From NCBI GenBank assembly GCA_964589935.1, contig CAZPVD010000003.1, positions 248,001 through 312,000 on the forward strand: DNA of 64,000 bases, read 5' to 3'. Of this stretch, positions 48,875 to 56,663 are shown piece by piece. The translations under genes and the position numbers were made by a program. How positions within the stretch are numbered: position 1 is the first letter of the stretch; the number at the start of each line of letters is the position of its first letter. Origin of the DNA: VHCN01 sp964589935. Lineage in GTDB: Bacteria; Verrucomicrobiota; Verrucomicrobiia; Limisphaerales; VHCN01. The notes under the pieces were generated by a model. It saw only the letters and a list, made by a program, of their open reading frames with translations. It did no database searches and had not been told where the DNA came from.

Positions 48875-49872
48875 ACTCACCTGTAGCGGCGGTCTGTGAC
48901 CGCCGGTCGAATGAAGTAGCGCGACGGTCACAGACCGCCGCTACAGGGGCGCTTCGTTCGTGTCTCTACGAGTGTTCCGTGATGCACCACCGGCTCGCGC
49001 CGAAGGAGCACCAGTTTCGCTACCGCATTTTCCTTTTCGCGCTCGATCTCGATGAACTGGACGAACTCGCCGCACGCCTCCGCCTCTTCAGCCGCAACCG
49101 CGCGAATCTTTACTCATTCCGGGATGCAGATCATCTCACGATACAAACAGGGAAAACCACGGAGGCACAGAGACACGGAGAAACCTTAAACGACAAAGGC
49201 TGCTCCTCCGTGTCTCAGCGTCTCAGCGGTTTTACTTCGGTGAAGGAGAACTTGCTGACATGGCTCACATCGCAAGGCGTCACGCTGCCGGCGGATGCGC
49301 GCATCCAGCTCATCACGCTGCCGCGCGTGATGGGGTATGTCTTCAACCCGGTTTCGTTTTACTTTTGCACTGACGCCACGGGCGAGCCGCTCTGCGCCGT
49401 GGCCGAAGTCGGCAACACGTTCGGCGAACTGAAGCCGTTCCTGCTGCGCCGCGAGGATTTTCGCGACGGCGTGTTTCGCCGCGTCGTGCCGAAGCATTTC
49501 TACGTCTCGCCGTTTTTCGCGCTCGACGTGGCGTTCGATTTCAAGCTCCCCGTGCCGGACGAGTCGCTGGAGATTCACATTGACGACCGCGAGGGCGACC
49601 GACGCGTGCTGCTCACCACGCTCGCGGGCCGCCGCGTGCCGCTCACGGACGCGCAGCTCGTGTGGCAAACGCTCAAGTGCCCGCTGGTCACGCTCAAGGT
49701 CATCTCGCTCATCCACTGGCACGCGCTGCTGCTGTGGTGGAAGGGGGTGCCGTGGCACCGCAAGGCGGCGAATCCGCACTTGCAACGCGACGTGTTCAGG
49801 CCGCATGAATCGTTGAGAAATTCAGGCAACGCCGACCGGACGAGCGAAGGCGAACTCAAGTCTGTGCCATGA
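48865..49872 (+). CDS. DUF1365 protein carrying two in-frame palindromic repeats
   Basis: 335 residues as an open frame from GTG 48865 (or 48871). The family proper begins at about residue 33 (CLYECSVMHHRLAPKEHQFR) and continues with ITLPRVMGYVFNPVSFYFCT, FGELKPFLL, KHFYVSPFFALDVAFDFKLP and LIHWHALLLWWKGVPWHRK. The first ~30 residues are encoded by a 23-bp perfect inverted repeat and its loop. A second palindrome encodes residues 97-123 (starting KTTEAQRHGETL). The function of DUF1365 is not known; it always accompanies CFA-type enzymes. Confidence 0.85.
   Translation: MDVNSPVAAVCDRRSNEVARRSQTAATGALRSCLYECSVMHHRLAPKEHQFRYRIFLFALDLDELDELAARLRLFSRNRANLYSFRDADHLTIQTGKTTEAQRHGETLNDKGCSSVSQRLSGFTSVKENLLTWLTSQGVTLPADARIQLITLPRVMGYVFNPVSFYFCTDATGEPLCAVAEVGNTFGELKPFLLRREDFRDGVFRRVVPKHFYVSPFFALDVAFDFKLPVPDESLEIHIDDREGDRRVLLTTLAGRRVPLTDAQLVWQTLKCPLVTLKVISLIHWHALLLWWKGVPWHRKAANPHLQRDVFRPHESLRNSGNADRTSEGELKSVP
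48880..48947. repeat. 23-bp perfect inverted repeat at the DUF1365 5' end
   Basis: The arms 48880-48902 and 48925-48947 are exact reverse complements (TAGCGGCGGTCTGTGACCG core) with a 22-base loop. The sequence class is a common verrucomicrobial palindrome. Here it sits inside the reading frame before the conserved part of the protein, so it provides or displaces the native start. Confidence 0.92.
49153..49233. repeat. Palindromic repeat inside the DUF1365 gene
   Basis: The 28-base arms 49153-49180 and 49206-49233 are imperfect reverse complements, joined at the perfect GAGACACGGAG / CTCCGTGTCTC centre and AAAACC / GGTTTT ends. The element keeps the reading frame and places a peptide insert between two family blocks. 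It is of the ACGGAGGCACAGAGACACGG intergenic class. Confidence 0.85.
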
Positions 49873-51170
49873 AATCCGCTGCTCCACTAAAGGTCGGTTC
49901 ATCCCAGTCGCTCGCAGAAGGCGCTCCCGGGAAACTCGCCTCGTCCGATGCCCGCGCTCCTTCGATCTGGCAGCGGCTCGTGCTGCGGGCGTTCGCGGAC
50001 ATGCGGCGAGGCGGGTTGCGGATGGAATTCCCCGACGGTTCGACGCGCGTGTTCGGCGAGCCGGGCGCGGCGGTCACTGCGGTGATTCGCGTGCGGCGCG
50101 CGGAGTTTTTCAAGCGCTGCGTGCTGCACGGGGATATCGGTTTTGGCGAGGCGTTCGTGGACGGCCTGTGGGACACGGACGATCTCACGGCGGTGATCGC
50201 GTGGTTCATCCTGAATGTGGAGGATTCACCCGCGATGTCCGGCTCGCGGAAGCGCGCGAAGGCATTCAACCTGCTGCACGGCGTCAACCGGCTGCGGCAC
50301 TGGCTGCGGCGGAATTCCGTCCGCACAAGCCGGCGGAACATCCACGAGCATTACGACCTCGGGAACGATTTCTACGCACTGTGGCTCGACCCGACGATGA
50401 CCTATTCGAGCGCGCATTTCGTCTCGCCGGAGCTGACGCTCGAACAGGCGCAGGTCGCGAAGTATGACGCGCTGTGCCGCAAGCTGCGACTCAAGCCAAC
50501 GGATCATATGCTCGAAATCGGCTCCGGCTGGGGCGGCTTCGCGTGCCATGCGGTGAAGAACTACGGCTGCCGCGTGACGACGCTGACGATTTCCGAGGCG
50601 CAGTTCAATTACGCGCAGCAGCGTTTCCAGCGCGAAGGCGTGAGCGACCGCGTGGAGATTCGGCTGCAAGATTACCGGCACGTCACGGGGCAGTTCGACA
50701 AGATCGCGAGCATCGAAATGCTCGAAGCGGTCGGCGACCGTTATCTCGAAACGTATTTTGCGAAGTGCCACGAGGTGCTCAAGCGTGACGGCCTGTTCGG
50801 GTTGCAATACATCACGTGCCCCGACGCGCGCTACGACGAGCTGCGGCGTGGCGTGGACTGGATTCAGAAGCACATCTTTCCCGGCTCGCTGCTGCTGTCG
50901 GTCGGTCGGGTGAACCTCGCGCTGAACCGCACGGGCGATTTGTTTTTGCATCACCTCGAAGACCTCGGCCTGAGCTACGCGCGCACGCTGCGCACGTGGC
51001 GCGAGCAGTTCAATGCGCGGCTGCCGGAGATTCGCGCGCAGCGTTTCGACGAGCGTTTCATCCGCAAGTGGAACTACTACCTGAGCTACTGCGAGGCGGC
51101 GTTCGCGCAGCGGAACATCACGGTGGTGCAGGCGATTTACACGCGGCCGAACAATCGAACGTTGATGTGA
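49869..51170 (+). CDS. Cyclopropane-fatty-acyl-phospholipid synthase family
   Basis: A protein of 433 residues overlapping DUF1365 by 4 bp (ATGA). The N-terminal CFA domain (about residues 40-115) is followed by IHEHYDLGNDFYALWLDPTM, then TYSSAHF, the SAM loop MLEIGSGWGGFACHAV, SIEMLEAVGDRYLETYFAKC and WIQKHIFPGSLLLSV. It should transfer a methylene or methyl group from SAM to an unsaturated phospholipid acyl chain. With the FAD protein and DUF1365 it forms the widely found core of this cluster. Confidence 0.93.
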   Translation: MKSAAPLKVGSSQSLAEGAPGKLASSDARAPSIWQRLVLRAFADMRRGGLRMEFPDGSTRVFGEPGAAVTAVIRVRRAEFFKRCVLHGDIGFGEAFVDGLWDTDDLTAVIAWFILNVEDSPAMSGSRKRAKAFNLLHGVNRLRHWLRRNSVRTSRRNIHEHYDLGNDFYALWLDPTMTYSSAHFVSPELTLEQAQVAKYDALCRKLRLKPTDHMLEIGSGWGGFACHAVKNYGCRVTTLTISEAQFNYAQQRFQREGVSDRVEIRLQDYRHVTGQFDKIASIEMLEAVGDRYLETYFAKCHEVLKRDGLFGLQYITCPDARYDELRRGVDWIQKHIFPGSLLLSVGRVNLALNRTGDLFLHHLEDLGLSYARTLRTWREQFNARLPEIRAQRFDERFIRKWNYYLSYCEAAFAQRNITVVQAIYTRPNNRTLM

Positions 51171-51538
51171 TGAATTCCACGAACATGATTCAAATTCTTC
51201 GCCTTCTCTTTCTCGTCGTGCTCATCACGATGCTCGTCGTCACGACGTGGGCCAGTTCACACGTCGCGCTGTGGAAGACGCCGCGTGAGGTTGTGACGCA
51301 TCCATGGTTCATCGCGACGCTGTTCGACACTTACTTCGGTTTTCTCACGTTCTGGCTGTGGGTTGCCTACAAGGAAACGTCGTCCGCGGCGCGGGTTTTG
51401 TGGCTCGCGGCGATTTTGTTGCTCGGCAACATCGCGATGGCCGGTTACATGTTGGTTCAGTTATGGCGGCTGCCGGCGGATGCGCGGATGGAAGACCTCC
51501 TGTTGCGAAGGCCGGCACAGGGCCAGCCGGGTCGTTGA
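51170..51538 (+). CDS. DUF1475-like small membrane protein
   Basis: A protein of 122 residues from the ATG at 51170, which shares its A with the preceding TGA. It has three hydrophobic helices, with TWASSHVALWK ... HPWFIATLFDTYFGFLTFWL and WVAYKETSSAARVLWLAAIL, then LGNIAMAGYMLVQLW. This is the DUF1475 pattern. It accompanies DUF1295 and CFA-type genes in other bacteria; its function is not known. Confidence 0.75.
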   Translation: MNSTNMIQILRLLFLVVLITMLVVTTWASSHVALWKTPREVVTHPWFIATLFDTYFGFLTFWLWVAYKETSSAARVLWLAAILLLGNIAMAGYMLVQLWRLPADARMEDLLLRRPAQGQPGR

Positions 51539-51557
51539 ATCATTCAGGCACGAAGTC

Positions 51558-52406
51558 ATGTTGCGCGATTTGCTGATTTTGTTCCCCGTCGGGATGGTTT
51601 TGTCCGTCACGCTGATGCTCGCGACGTGGATTGTCGCGCAACGGCGGCGGAACGCGGGCATTGTGGACATTTCGTGGGCCGGCGGGTTTTACCTGCTGAC
51701 GGTCGTGTATGCGCTGTTTGCCGGCGGCGACTCAGTGCGGCGGCTCCTGATCGCGTGCATGGTCGCGCTGTGGAGCGTAAGGCTTGCGACGCATCTTTTT
51801 TTCCGGCTCACCTCGACGAAGAAGGAGGACGCGCGTTACACGCGGCTGCGCGAGAAGTGGGGCGCCGATGCCGAGCGGAAAATGTTCTGGTTTTTCATTC
51901 TACAGGGAGTGATGCAAGCCGTGCTTTCCATTCCGTTTCTCGTCATCTGCTCGAACCGCACGACCGAGCTGAAGGGCGTCGAGGGGCTGGGCTTTCTCCT
52001 CTGGCTTGGCGGTCTCGTCGGGGAAACACTCGCGGACTGGCAGCTCACGCGCTTCAAGTCGAACCCCGACAATCGCGGCCGCACCTGCATGGAGGGGCTG
52101 TGGCGGCTGTCGCGGCATCCGAACTACTTCTTCGAGCTGGTTGTGTGGGTGGGGTATTTCGTGTTCGGCCTTGCTTCGCCGTGGGGCTGGGCGATGGGGT
52201 TCGCGCCGCTGATGATGTGGCACTTCCTCACGCGCGTGACGGGCATCCCCGCGACCGAGGAGGAGGCGCTACGAACCAAGGGCGAGGAATACCGCCGCTA
52301 CCAGCAGACGACGAACAAGTTTGTGCCGTGGTTTCCAAAGGACAATTCAGGAACTGGAAAGAAGGATTCGGGGCCGTTCGGCAAACGCCCGGATTCCGAC
52401 TCGTGA
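51558..52406 (+). CDS. DUF1295 membrane protein (steroid 5-alpha-reductase fold)
   Basis: A protein of 282 residues from the ATG at 51558. Several membrane helices are followed by the family block GRTCMEGLWRLSRHPNYFFE, then ALRTKGEEYRRYQQTTNKFV and PWFP, which is also seen in steroid reductase and isoprenylcysteine methyltransferase relatives. It may reduce or modify an acyl chain or prenyl lipid. It starts 19 bp after DUF1475 and lies between the two CFA-type genes. Confidence 0.88.
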   Translation: MLRDLLILFPVGMVLSVTLMLATWIVAQRRRNAGIVDISWAGGFYLLTVVYALFAGGDSVRRLLIACMVALWSVRLATHLFFRLTSTKKEDARYTRLREKWGADAERKMFWFFILQGVMQAVLSIPFLVICSNRTTELKGVEGLGFLLWLGGLVGETLADWQLTRFKSNPDNRGRTCMEGLWRLSRHPNYFFELVVWVGYFVFGLASPWGWAMGFAPLMMWHFLTRVTGIPATEEEALRTKGEEYRRYQQTTNKFVPWFPKDNSGTGKKDSGPFGKRPDSDS

Positions 52407-52422
52407 ATTTCGGTTCGGCTCC

Positions 52423-53454
52423 ATGATTGATTCGCTTCTCGAACGCGACGTTCTTCCCGACTGGCTCATCCGCTTTGGAATTCGCCGGCTCCTGGCGCAA
52501 CGTTTGCGCGAGGAACTAAAAAATTCCGTTGAGGAACAGCGCGCACATTTGCAGGCGTTCATCGAGGACATGCGCCGCAGTCCCATTGCGGTCGAGACAC
52601 GCGCCGCAAACGAGCAGCACTACGAAGTGCCGACGCGCTTTTACCAGCTCAGCCTCGGCCCGCGCCTCAAATACAGCAGCGCGCTCTGGACACCCGGCAC
52701 GCACACGCTCGGCGAAGCGGAGGAAGCCATGCTCCAACTCACCTGCGAACGCGCGCAGCTTGCTGACGGGCAGGAAATCCTCGAACTCGGTTGCGGCTGG
52801 GGTTCGCTCTCGCTGTGGATGGCGGAGAAATTTCCGAAGTCGCGCATCACCGGCGTCTCGAACTCGCGCACGCAAAAGGAGTTCATTGACGCCGAGGCCG
52901 CGCGGCGCGGGCTGAAAAATGTTACGATCATCACGTGCGATATGAACCAGTTTGACATTGATGCGGGCCGCTTCGACCGCGTCGTGTCCGTCGAGATGTT
53001 CGAGCACATGCGCAACTGGGAGCACTTGCTCGCGAGCGTCGCTCGCTGGCTCAAGCCCGACGGGCGGCTCTTTATCCACATCTTCACGCACTGCGAATTC
53101 GCATATCCGTTCGTCGCGCGCGACGAGTCGGACTGGATGGCGCGGCACTTCTTCACCGGCGGCATGATGCCGAGCGACGACCTGCCGCTCTATTTTCAAA
53201 GTGACCTCGAAGTGTTGAACCACTGGCGCGTTTGCGGCGCGCACTACGCAAAGACCGCCGAGGCATGGTTGGCGAACATGAATGCGAACGAGCTGGAAAT
53301 CCGCCACCTTTTCGCCGCAACTTACGGCGCTGAAAACGAATCGGCGTGGTGGGTGCGCTGGCGGGTGTTTTTCATGGCGTGCGCTGAGTTGTGGGGCTGG
53401 AACGGCGGCGACGAGTGGTTCGTGTCGCATTACCTTTTTACAAAGAAACCCTGA
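52423..53454 (+). CDS. Second CFA-synthase-like methyltransferase (short form)
   Basis: A protein of 343 residues from the ATG at 52423. It lacks the N-terminal CFA domain and starts with a helical region, then NEQHYEVPTRFYQLSLGPRL followed by KYSSALW, the SAM loop ILELGCGWGSLSLWMAEKF, SVEMFEHMRNWEHLLA, and DDLPLYFQSDLEVLNHWRV. Because the first paralogue already provides cyclopropane chemistry, a different methyl transfer is likely. It ends the lipid cluster, 7 bp before the TPR gene. Confidence 0.9.
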   Translation: MIDSLLERDVLPDWLIRFGIRRLLAQRLREELKNSVEEQRAHLQAFIEDMRRSPIAVETRAANEQHYEVPTRFYQLSLGPRLKYSSALWTPGTHTLGEAEEAMLQLTCERAQLADGQEILELGCGWGSLSLWMAEKFPKSRITGVSNSRTQKEFIDAEAARRGLKNVTIITCDMNQFDIDAGRFDRVVSVEMFEHMRNWEHLLASVARWLKPDGRLFIHIFTHCEFAYPFVARDESDWMARHFFTGGMMPSDDLPLYFQSDLEVLNHWRVCGAHYAKTAEAWLANMNANELEIRHLFAATYGAENESAWWVRWRVFFMACAELWGWNGGDEWFVSHYLFTKKP

Positions 53455-53461
53455 GCGATTG

Positions 53462-54268
53462 ATGAAGCTTGGATGGAACACGGACTCGCGACGAATTCTC
53501 GCACTGTCATTTCTGCTGTTCGCGGTCACGGCTGCGTTGGCCGATGACGCGAAATTGTCCGGCATTTTGAAACAAGCCGATGCGCTCGACGCGAAGCGCG
53601 ACACCGCCGCGTGCGTGAAGCTGCTCGAAGACGCCGACAAACAATTCCCGAAGAGCGCGGAAGTTCTCTATCGTCTCGCCAAGCAGTATTCCGACGGCAT
53701 CTTCGACACAAAGAACGAGGCGGCCGCGAAGGCACTCGCGGAAAAATGTCTCGCGACCGCGCGCCGCGCCGTCGAAGCCGATCCCAAATGCGCCAAGGCG
53801 CACCTTTCGGTTGCGGTTTGTTACGCGAAGAATTTTCCCTACTGCGACAATCAGACCAGGGTGAACTGGTCGCGTGCGCTCAAGGAGGAAACCGAGCGGG
53901 CCATCACGCTCGACCCGTCGCTCGACCTCGCCTACCACATGCTCGGACGGTGGCATTATGAAGTCGCCGACATGAGCTTCGTCACGCGCGCCATCGCCAA
54001 GGTCGTCTATGGCGGGCTGCCCAAGGCGAGTTTCGAGGACGCGCTGGCGAACTTCAAGAAGGCCGCCGACCTCGCGCCCAAGCGCGTCATCCACCGGCTG
54101 CAACTGGCGAAAACCTATCTCGCGCTTGGCAAAAAAAAGGAAGCCATCGCGGAACTGCAACTCGCCGTCTCGCTTGAAGCGGCCGACAAGGACGACGAGG
54201 CCGCGAAGAACTTCGCCGCGGCGCGCCTCAAAAAAATGGGCGTCAAAGCGGAGGTTAAGCAAGATTGA
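53462..54268 (+). CDS. Secreted TPR-repeat protein
   Basis: A protein of 268 residues with a signal peptide (about residues 1-27, ending AALA). TPR units follow: ACVKLLEDADKQFPKSAEVL, then YRLAKQYSDG; CLATARRAVEADPKCAKAHL; and LAPKRVIHRLQLAKTYLALG then KKKEAIAELQLAV. The spacing resembles RMD-type TPR proteins. It starts 7 bp after the lipid cluster and may be co-transcribed, but it could equally belong with the exported proteins that follow. Confidence 0.8.
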   Translation: MKLGWNTDSRRILALSFLLFAVTAALADDAKLSGILKQADALDAKRDTAACVKLLEDADKQFPKSAEVLYRLAKQYSDGIFDTKNEAAAKALAEKCLATARRAVEADPKCAKAHLSVAVCYAKNFPYCDNQTRVNWSRALKEETERAITLDPSLDLAYHMLGRWHYEVADMSFVTRAIAKVVYGGLPKASFEDALANFKKAADLAPKRVIHRLQLAKTYLALGKKKEAIAELQLAVSLEAADKDDEAAKNFAAARLKKMGVKAEVKQD

Positions 54269-54426
54269 TGCTTCCAGGCGTTTATCAGCTACAAGTTCTG
54301 ATCTGCAACTTTCCGCGTTGTCCGGTTTTGAACCACGCCATGAACCGGTTTCCGATTTGGCCCGGCTGTGCCGCGCGTGCGGCCACGGTTGGAGCCGAGC
54401 AGCAAAATCATCAAACCAAAAACCAC

Positions 54427-54822
54427 ATGAAGATCAAAAAACTGACCGTCATCGCCGCAGCCGGCGCGTTGTTCGTCGGGGCGCTCGCCTTCGAGAGCTT
54501 CGCCGCCGCCGACAAGTCGCCCATCAAGGAGGCGATGCAAAAATACCACAAGGCCCCGAAGGGCACCGACCCTGTTTGCAAGCGCGCCTCAAACGGTCAA
54601 GCGACCAAGGATGAAATCAAGGGCATGCTGACCGCATATCAGGCGATGGCCGCGGCCAAGCCGCCGCAGGGCGACGACAAGAGCTGGACCGAAAAGTGCG
54701 CGGCGCTCATCAAGGCCACCGAGGCGCTCGACAAGGGCGAGCCGGGCGCAGCGGACAAATACAAGGCCGCCGTTACCTGCAAGGCGTGCCACGAGGTTCA
54801 TCGGCCTCCGCAAAAGAAGTAA
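54427..54822 (+). CDS. Small exported single-haem c-type protein
   Basis: A protein of 131 residues from the ATG at 54427. The signal peptide spans about residues 1-26 (AAGALFVGALAFESFAAA). A single haem motif CKACH is at residues 118-122, only nine residues from the C-terminus (EVHRPPQKK). The body is helical, with YHKAPKGTDPVCKRASNG, as in c'-like proteins with the haem near the C-terminus. It is expected in the periplasm. A frame extension of 54 residues upstream is not signal-like and was not used. Confidence 0.75.
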   Translation: MKIKKLTVIAAAGALFVGALAFESFAAADKSPIKEAMQKYHKAPKGTDPVCKRASNGQATKDEIKGMLTAYQAMAAAKPPQGDDKSWTEKCAALIKATEALDKGEPGAADKYKAAVTCKACHEVHRPPQKK

Positions 54823-54999
54823 TTTCCGTTGCACTCGCCGGACGCTGGTTTTCGCACGGGTTTCCCCGATGAAATCAGCTTCGGCGGCGCGGTGCGTTTG
54901 CGATGTTCTCTCTGCCAATAGCGGTTCAAGCAATTCTGCGAAGAGGATCGCCCGCCGACCATTCTTGACGCGGAGCCATTCTGTCGTTACCACTCCGCC

Positions 55000-55380
55000 G
55001 TGCTGACCCGGCTGTCCAAGCTGCTCGTCGTGCTCGCCCTCGCGCTGTCGCTGGGGCTGCACTGGGCGTTGCTGCAATCGGTCGCGTGGGTCGGCATGGT
55101 GGTCACCTACTCGCGCTCGGCGCCGCTGAAGGAGGCGCTCGCCAAGACCTTCGACGGCAAACACCCGTGCAACATCTGCAAGCTCGTGCGCGACGGCCAC
55201 AAGTCCGAGCGCAAACAGGAAGCGCAGAAGCAGGTTGCGCCGCTTGACGGGCTTTGCGTGCCTGCCCGCGTTGTCATTTTTCCCCCTGAAAAGGAGCCGC
55301 AAGCGTTCGCGCCCGCCTGCATGGCGGATACGCGCAGTCTTCCCCCGCCCGTTCCTCCGCCCCGAGAACTCCAGAGCTAG
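55000..55380 (+). CDS. Small membrane protein with CxxC motif, function unknown
   Basis: A protein of 126 residues starting with GTG at 55000. An N-terminal hydrophobic helix (about residues 7-25) is followed by HPCNICKLVRDGHKSERKQE (Cys57 and Cys60) and a proline-rich tail ending PPPVPPPRELQS. The CNIC-K motif recalls small metal-related proteins, but no family is certain. It lies between a haem protein and an outer-membrane barrel with its own CxxC, so a shared metal or redox job is a reasonable guess. Confidence 0.55.
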   Translation: MLTRLSKLLVVLALALSLGLHWALLQSVAWVGMVVTYSRSAPLKEALAKTFDGKHPCNICKLVRDGHKSERKQEAQKQVAPLDGLCVPARVVIFPPEKEPQAFAPACMADTRSLPPPVPPPRELQS

Positions 55381-55501
55381 TTCTGTTCGCTTCATTGGCC
55401 GTGCCGCGCGCGTGTGTGCGTGGATTTTTTCGGCCCTTGGTTCCTGAACTAACTGAGCGTCGTCCCGTGTTGGGGCGCGTTCGCAATCTGGAGTTTGAAA
55501 A

Positions 55502-56467
55502 TTGAAAACTAAAATTGTCGGTTTGGCAGTTGCGGTGGCGGGCGCGCTTTTGACGCCCGTGAAGGCGTGCGATTTGTGCGCGATTTACTCGGTGTCGCAG
55601 GCGCGCGGGCAGATGGGACACGGCTGGTTTTCGGGCGTGGCCGAGCAGTTCACGCACCAGGGCACGCTGCAAATGGATGGCGCAAAGGTGCCGAATGCCG
55701 AGGGACAGAAGCTCGACGGCTCGGTGACGCAAGTCATCGCGGGCTACAACTTCACGGAATACTTCGGCTTGCAACTCAACCTGCCGGTCATCCATCGCTC
55801 GTTCCAGCGAACGACCGCGACGGCGGGCGTGAACGAAACCGGCAGCGTCAGCGGCCCCGGCGATCTCGCCTTTGTCGCCAACTGGTCGCCGTGGCATTAC
55901 CAGAGCGAGAACGGTATCTTCCGCTGGACTGTGCTTGGCGGATTGAAGCTGCCGACCGGTGGCACAGGCCGCTTGCACGAGGAAGTGGACGAACTGACCG
56001 CGCCGCGGGCGGTGCCGGACAGCGCCGTTCACGGGCACGATCTCACGCTGGGCAGCGGCTCGGTGGATGGCATCATCGGCACTGGATTTTTTGCGAGCCA
56101 CAATCGGCTCTTTTTCAGCGCGGGCACGCAATACGCTCTGCGCTCCACGGGCGATTTCGACTACCGCTTTGCCAATGACCTCTCGTGGTCGGGCGGGCCG
56201 GGCGTGTTCCTCAAGACCGGCGGGAAACTCACCGCGTCGCTGCAGGCGAACATCTCCGGCGAATACAAGCCGCGCGACTCGTTCCAAGGCGTCAAGAGCG
56301 ACGACACGGGCATCACGACGGTCTTTGTCGGCCCGCAGTTCAATGTGACGTGGAAGGACAACCTCAGCGCGGAGTTCGGTGTGGACGTGCCGGTCATCCG
56401 CGAGAATACCGCGCTCCAGACTGTGCCCGACTACCGCATCCGCGCGGCGGTCAACTGGCGGTTCTAG
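55502..56467 (+). CDS. Outer-membrane beta-barrel protein with N-terminal CDLC
   Basis: A protein of 321 residues. It starts with TTG at 55502, supported by GGAG 8 bases upstream. The signal peptide ends near residue 22, and the mature chain begins CDLCAIYSVSQARGQM (Cys23, Cys26). The rest is alternating beta strands (VIAGYNFTEYFGLQLNLPVI, FRWTVLGGLKLPTGG, GHDLTLGSGSVDGIIGTGFF) ending in the C-terminal RIRAAVNWRF typical of Gram-negative barrels. It resembles transporter-like porins of the MetA/phenol class. A terminator follows at 56565. Confidence 0.78.
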   Translation: MKTKIVGLAVAVAGALLTPVKACDLCAIYSVSQARGQMGHGWFSGVAEQFTHQGTLQMDGAKVPNAEGQKLDGSVTQVIAGYNFTEYFGLQLNLPVIHRSFQRTTATAGVNETGSVSGPGDLAFVANWSPWHYQSENGIFRWTVLGGLKLPTGGTGRLHEEVDELTAPRAVPDSAVHGHDLTLGSGSVDGIIGTGFFASHNRLFFSAGTQYALRSTGDFDYRFANDLSWSGGPGVFLKTGGKLTASLQANISGEYKPRDSFQGVKSDDTGITTVFVGPQFNVTWKDNLSAEFGVDVPVIRENTALQTVPDYRIRAAVNWRF

Positions 56468-56564
56468 CCTGCGGAAAAAATTTCGGACGAATTTGCGTGG
56501 CGCTTGAAGAAAGCCCGCGCCATGCCCGTCTGAAATGTTGAAGTTGGTTTGGTTGTTGGGGTTG

Positions 56565-56600
56565 GAAGCGGGCGGCCGCGAGGCCGTCCGCTTCGTTTTT
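56565..56600 (+). terminator. Rho-independent terminator
   Basis: A 13-bp stem (56565-56577 with 56582-56594; one G-U pair) with a GCGA loop, followed by GTTTTT (56595-56600). It ends the transcript of the exported protein set about 100 bp after the barrel gene and before the sulfatase. Confidence 0.85.
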
Positions 56601-56663
56601 ATAGAAGTGCCTGCTGAGGAAACTTCTTCTGCATCCGGGCCGTCTGCGTTCATACTCGCTCGC

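Noticed and set aside
47408..48931. A 507-codon minus-strand frame opposite the FAD oxidoreductase
   Set aside because: The plus strand has a full FAD-binding protein with clear motifs; the antisense frame is compositional.
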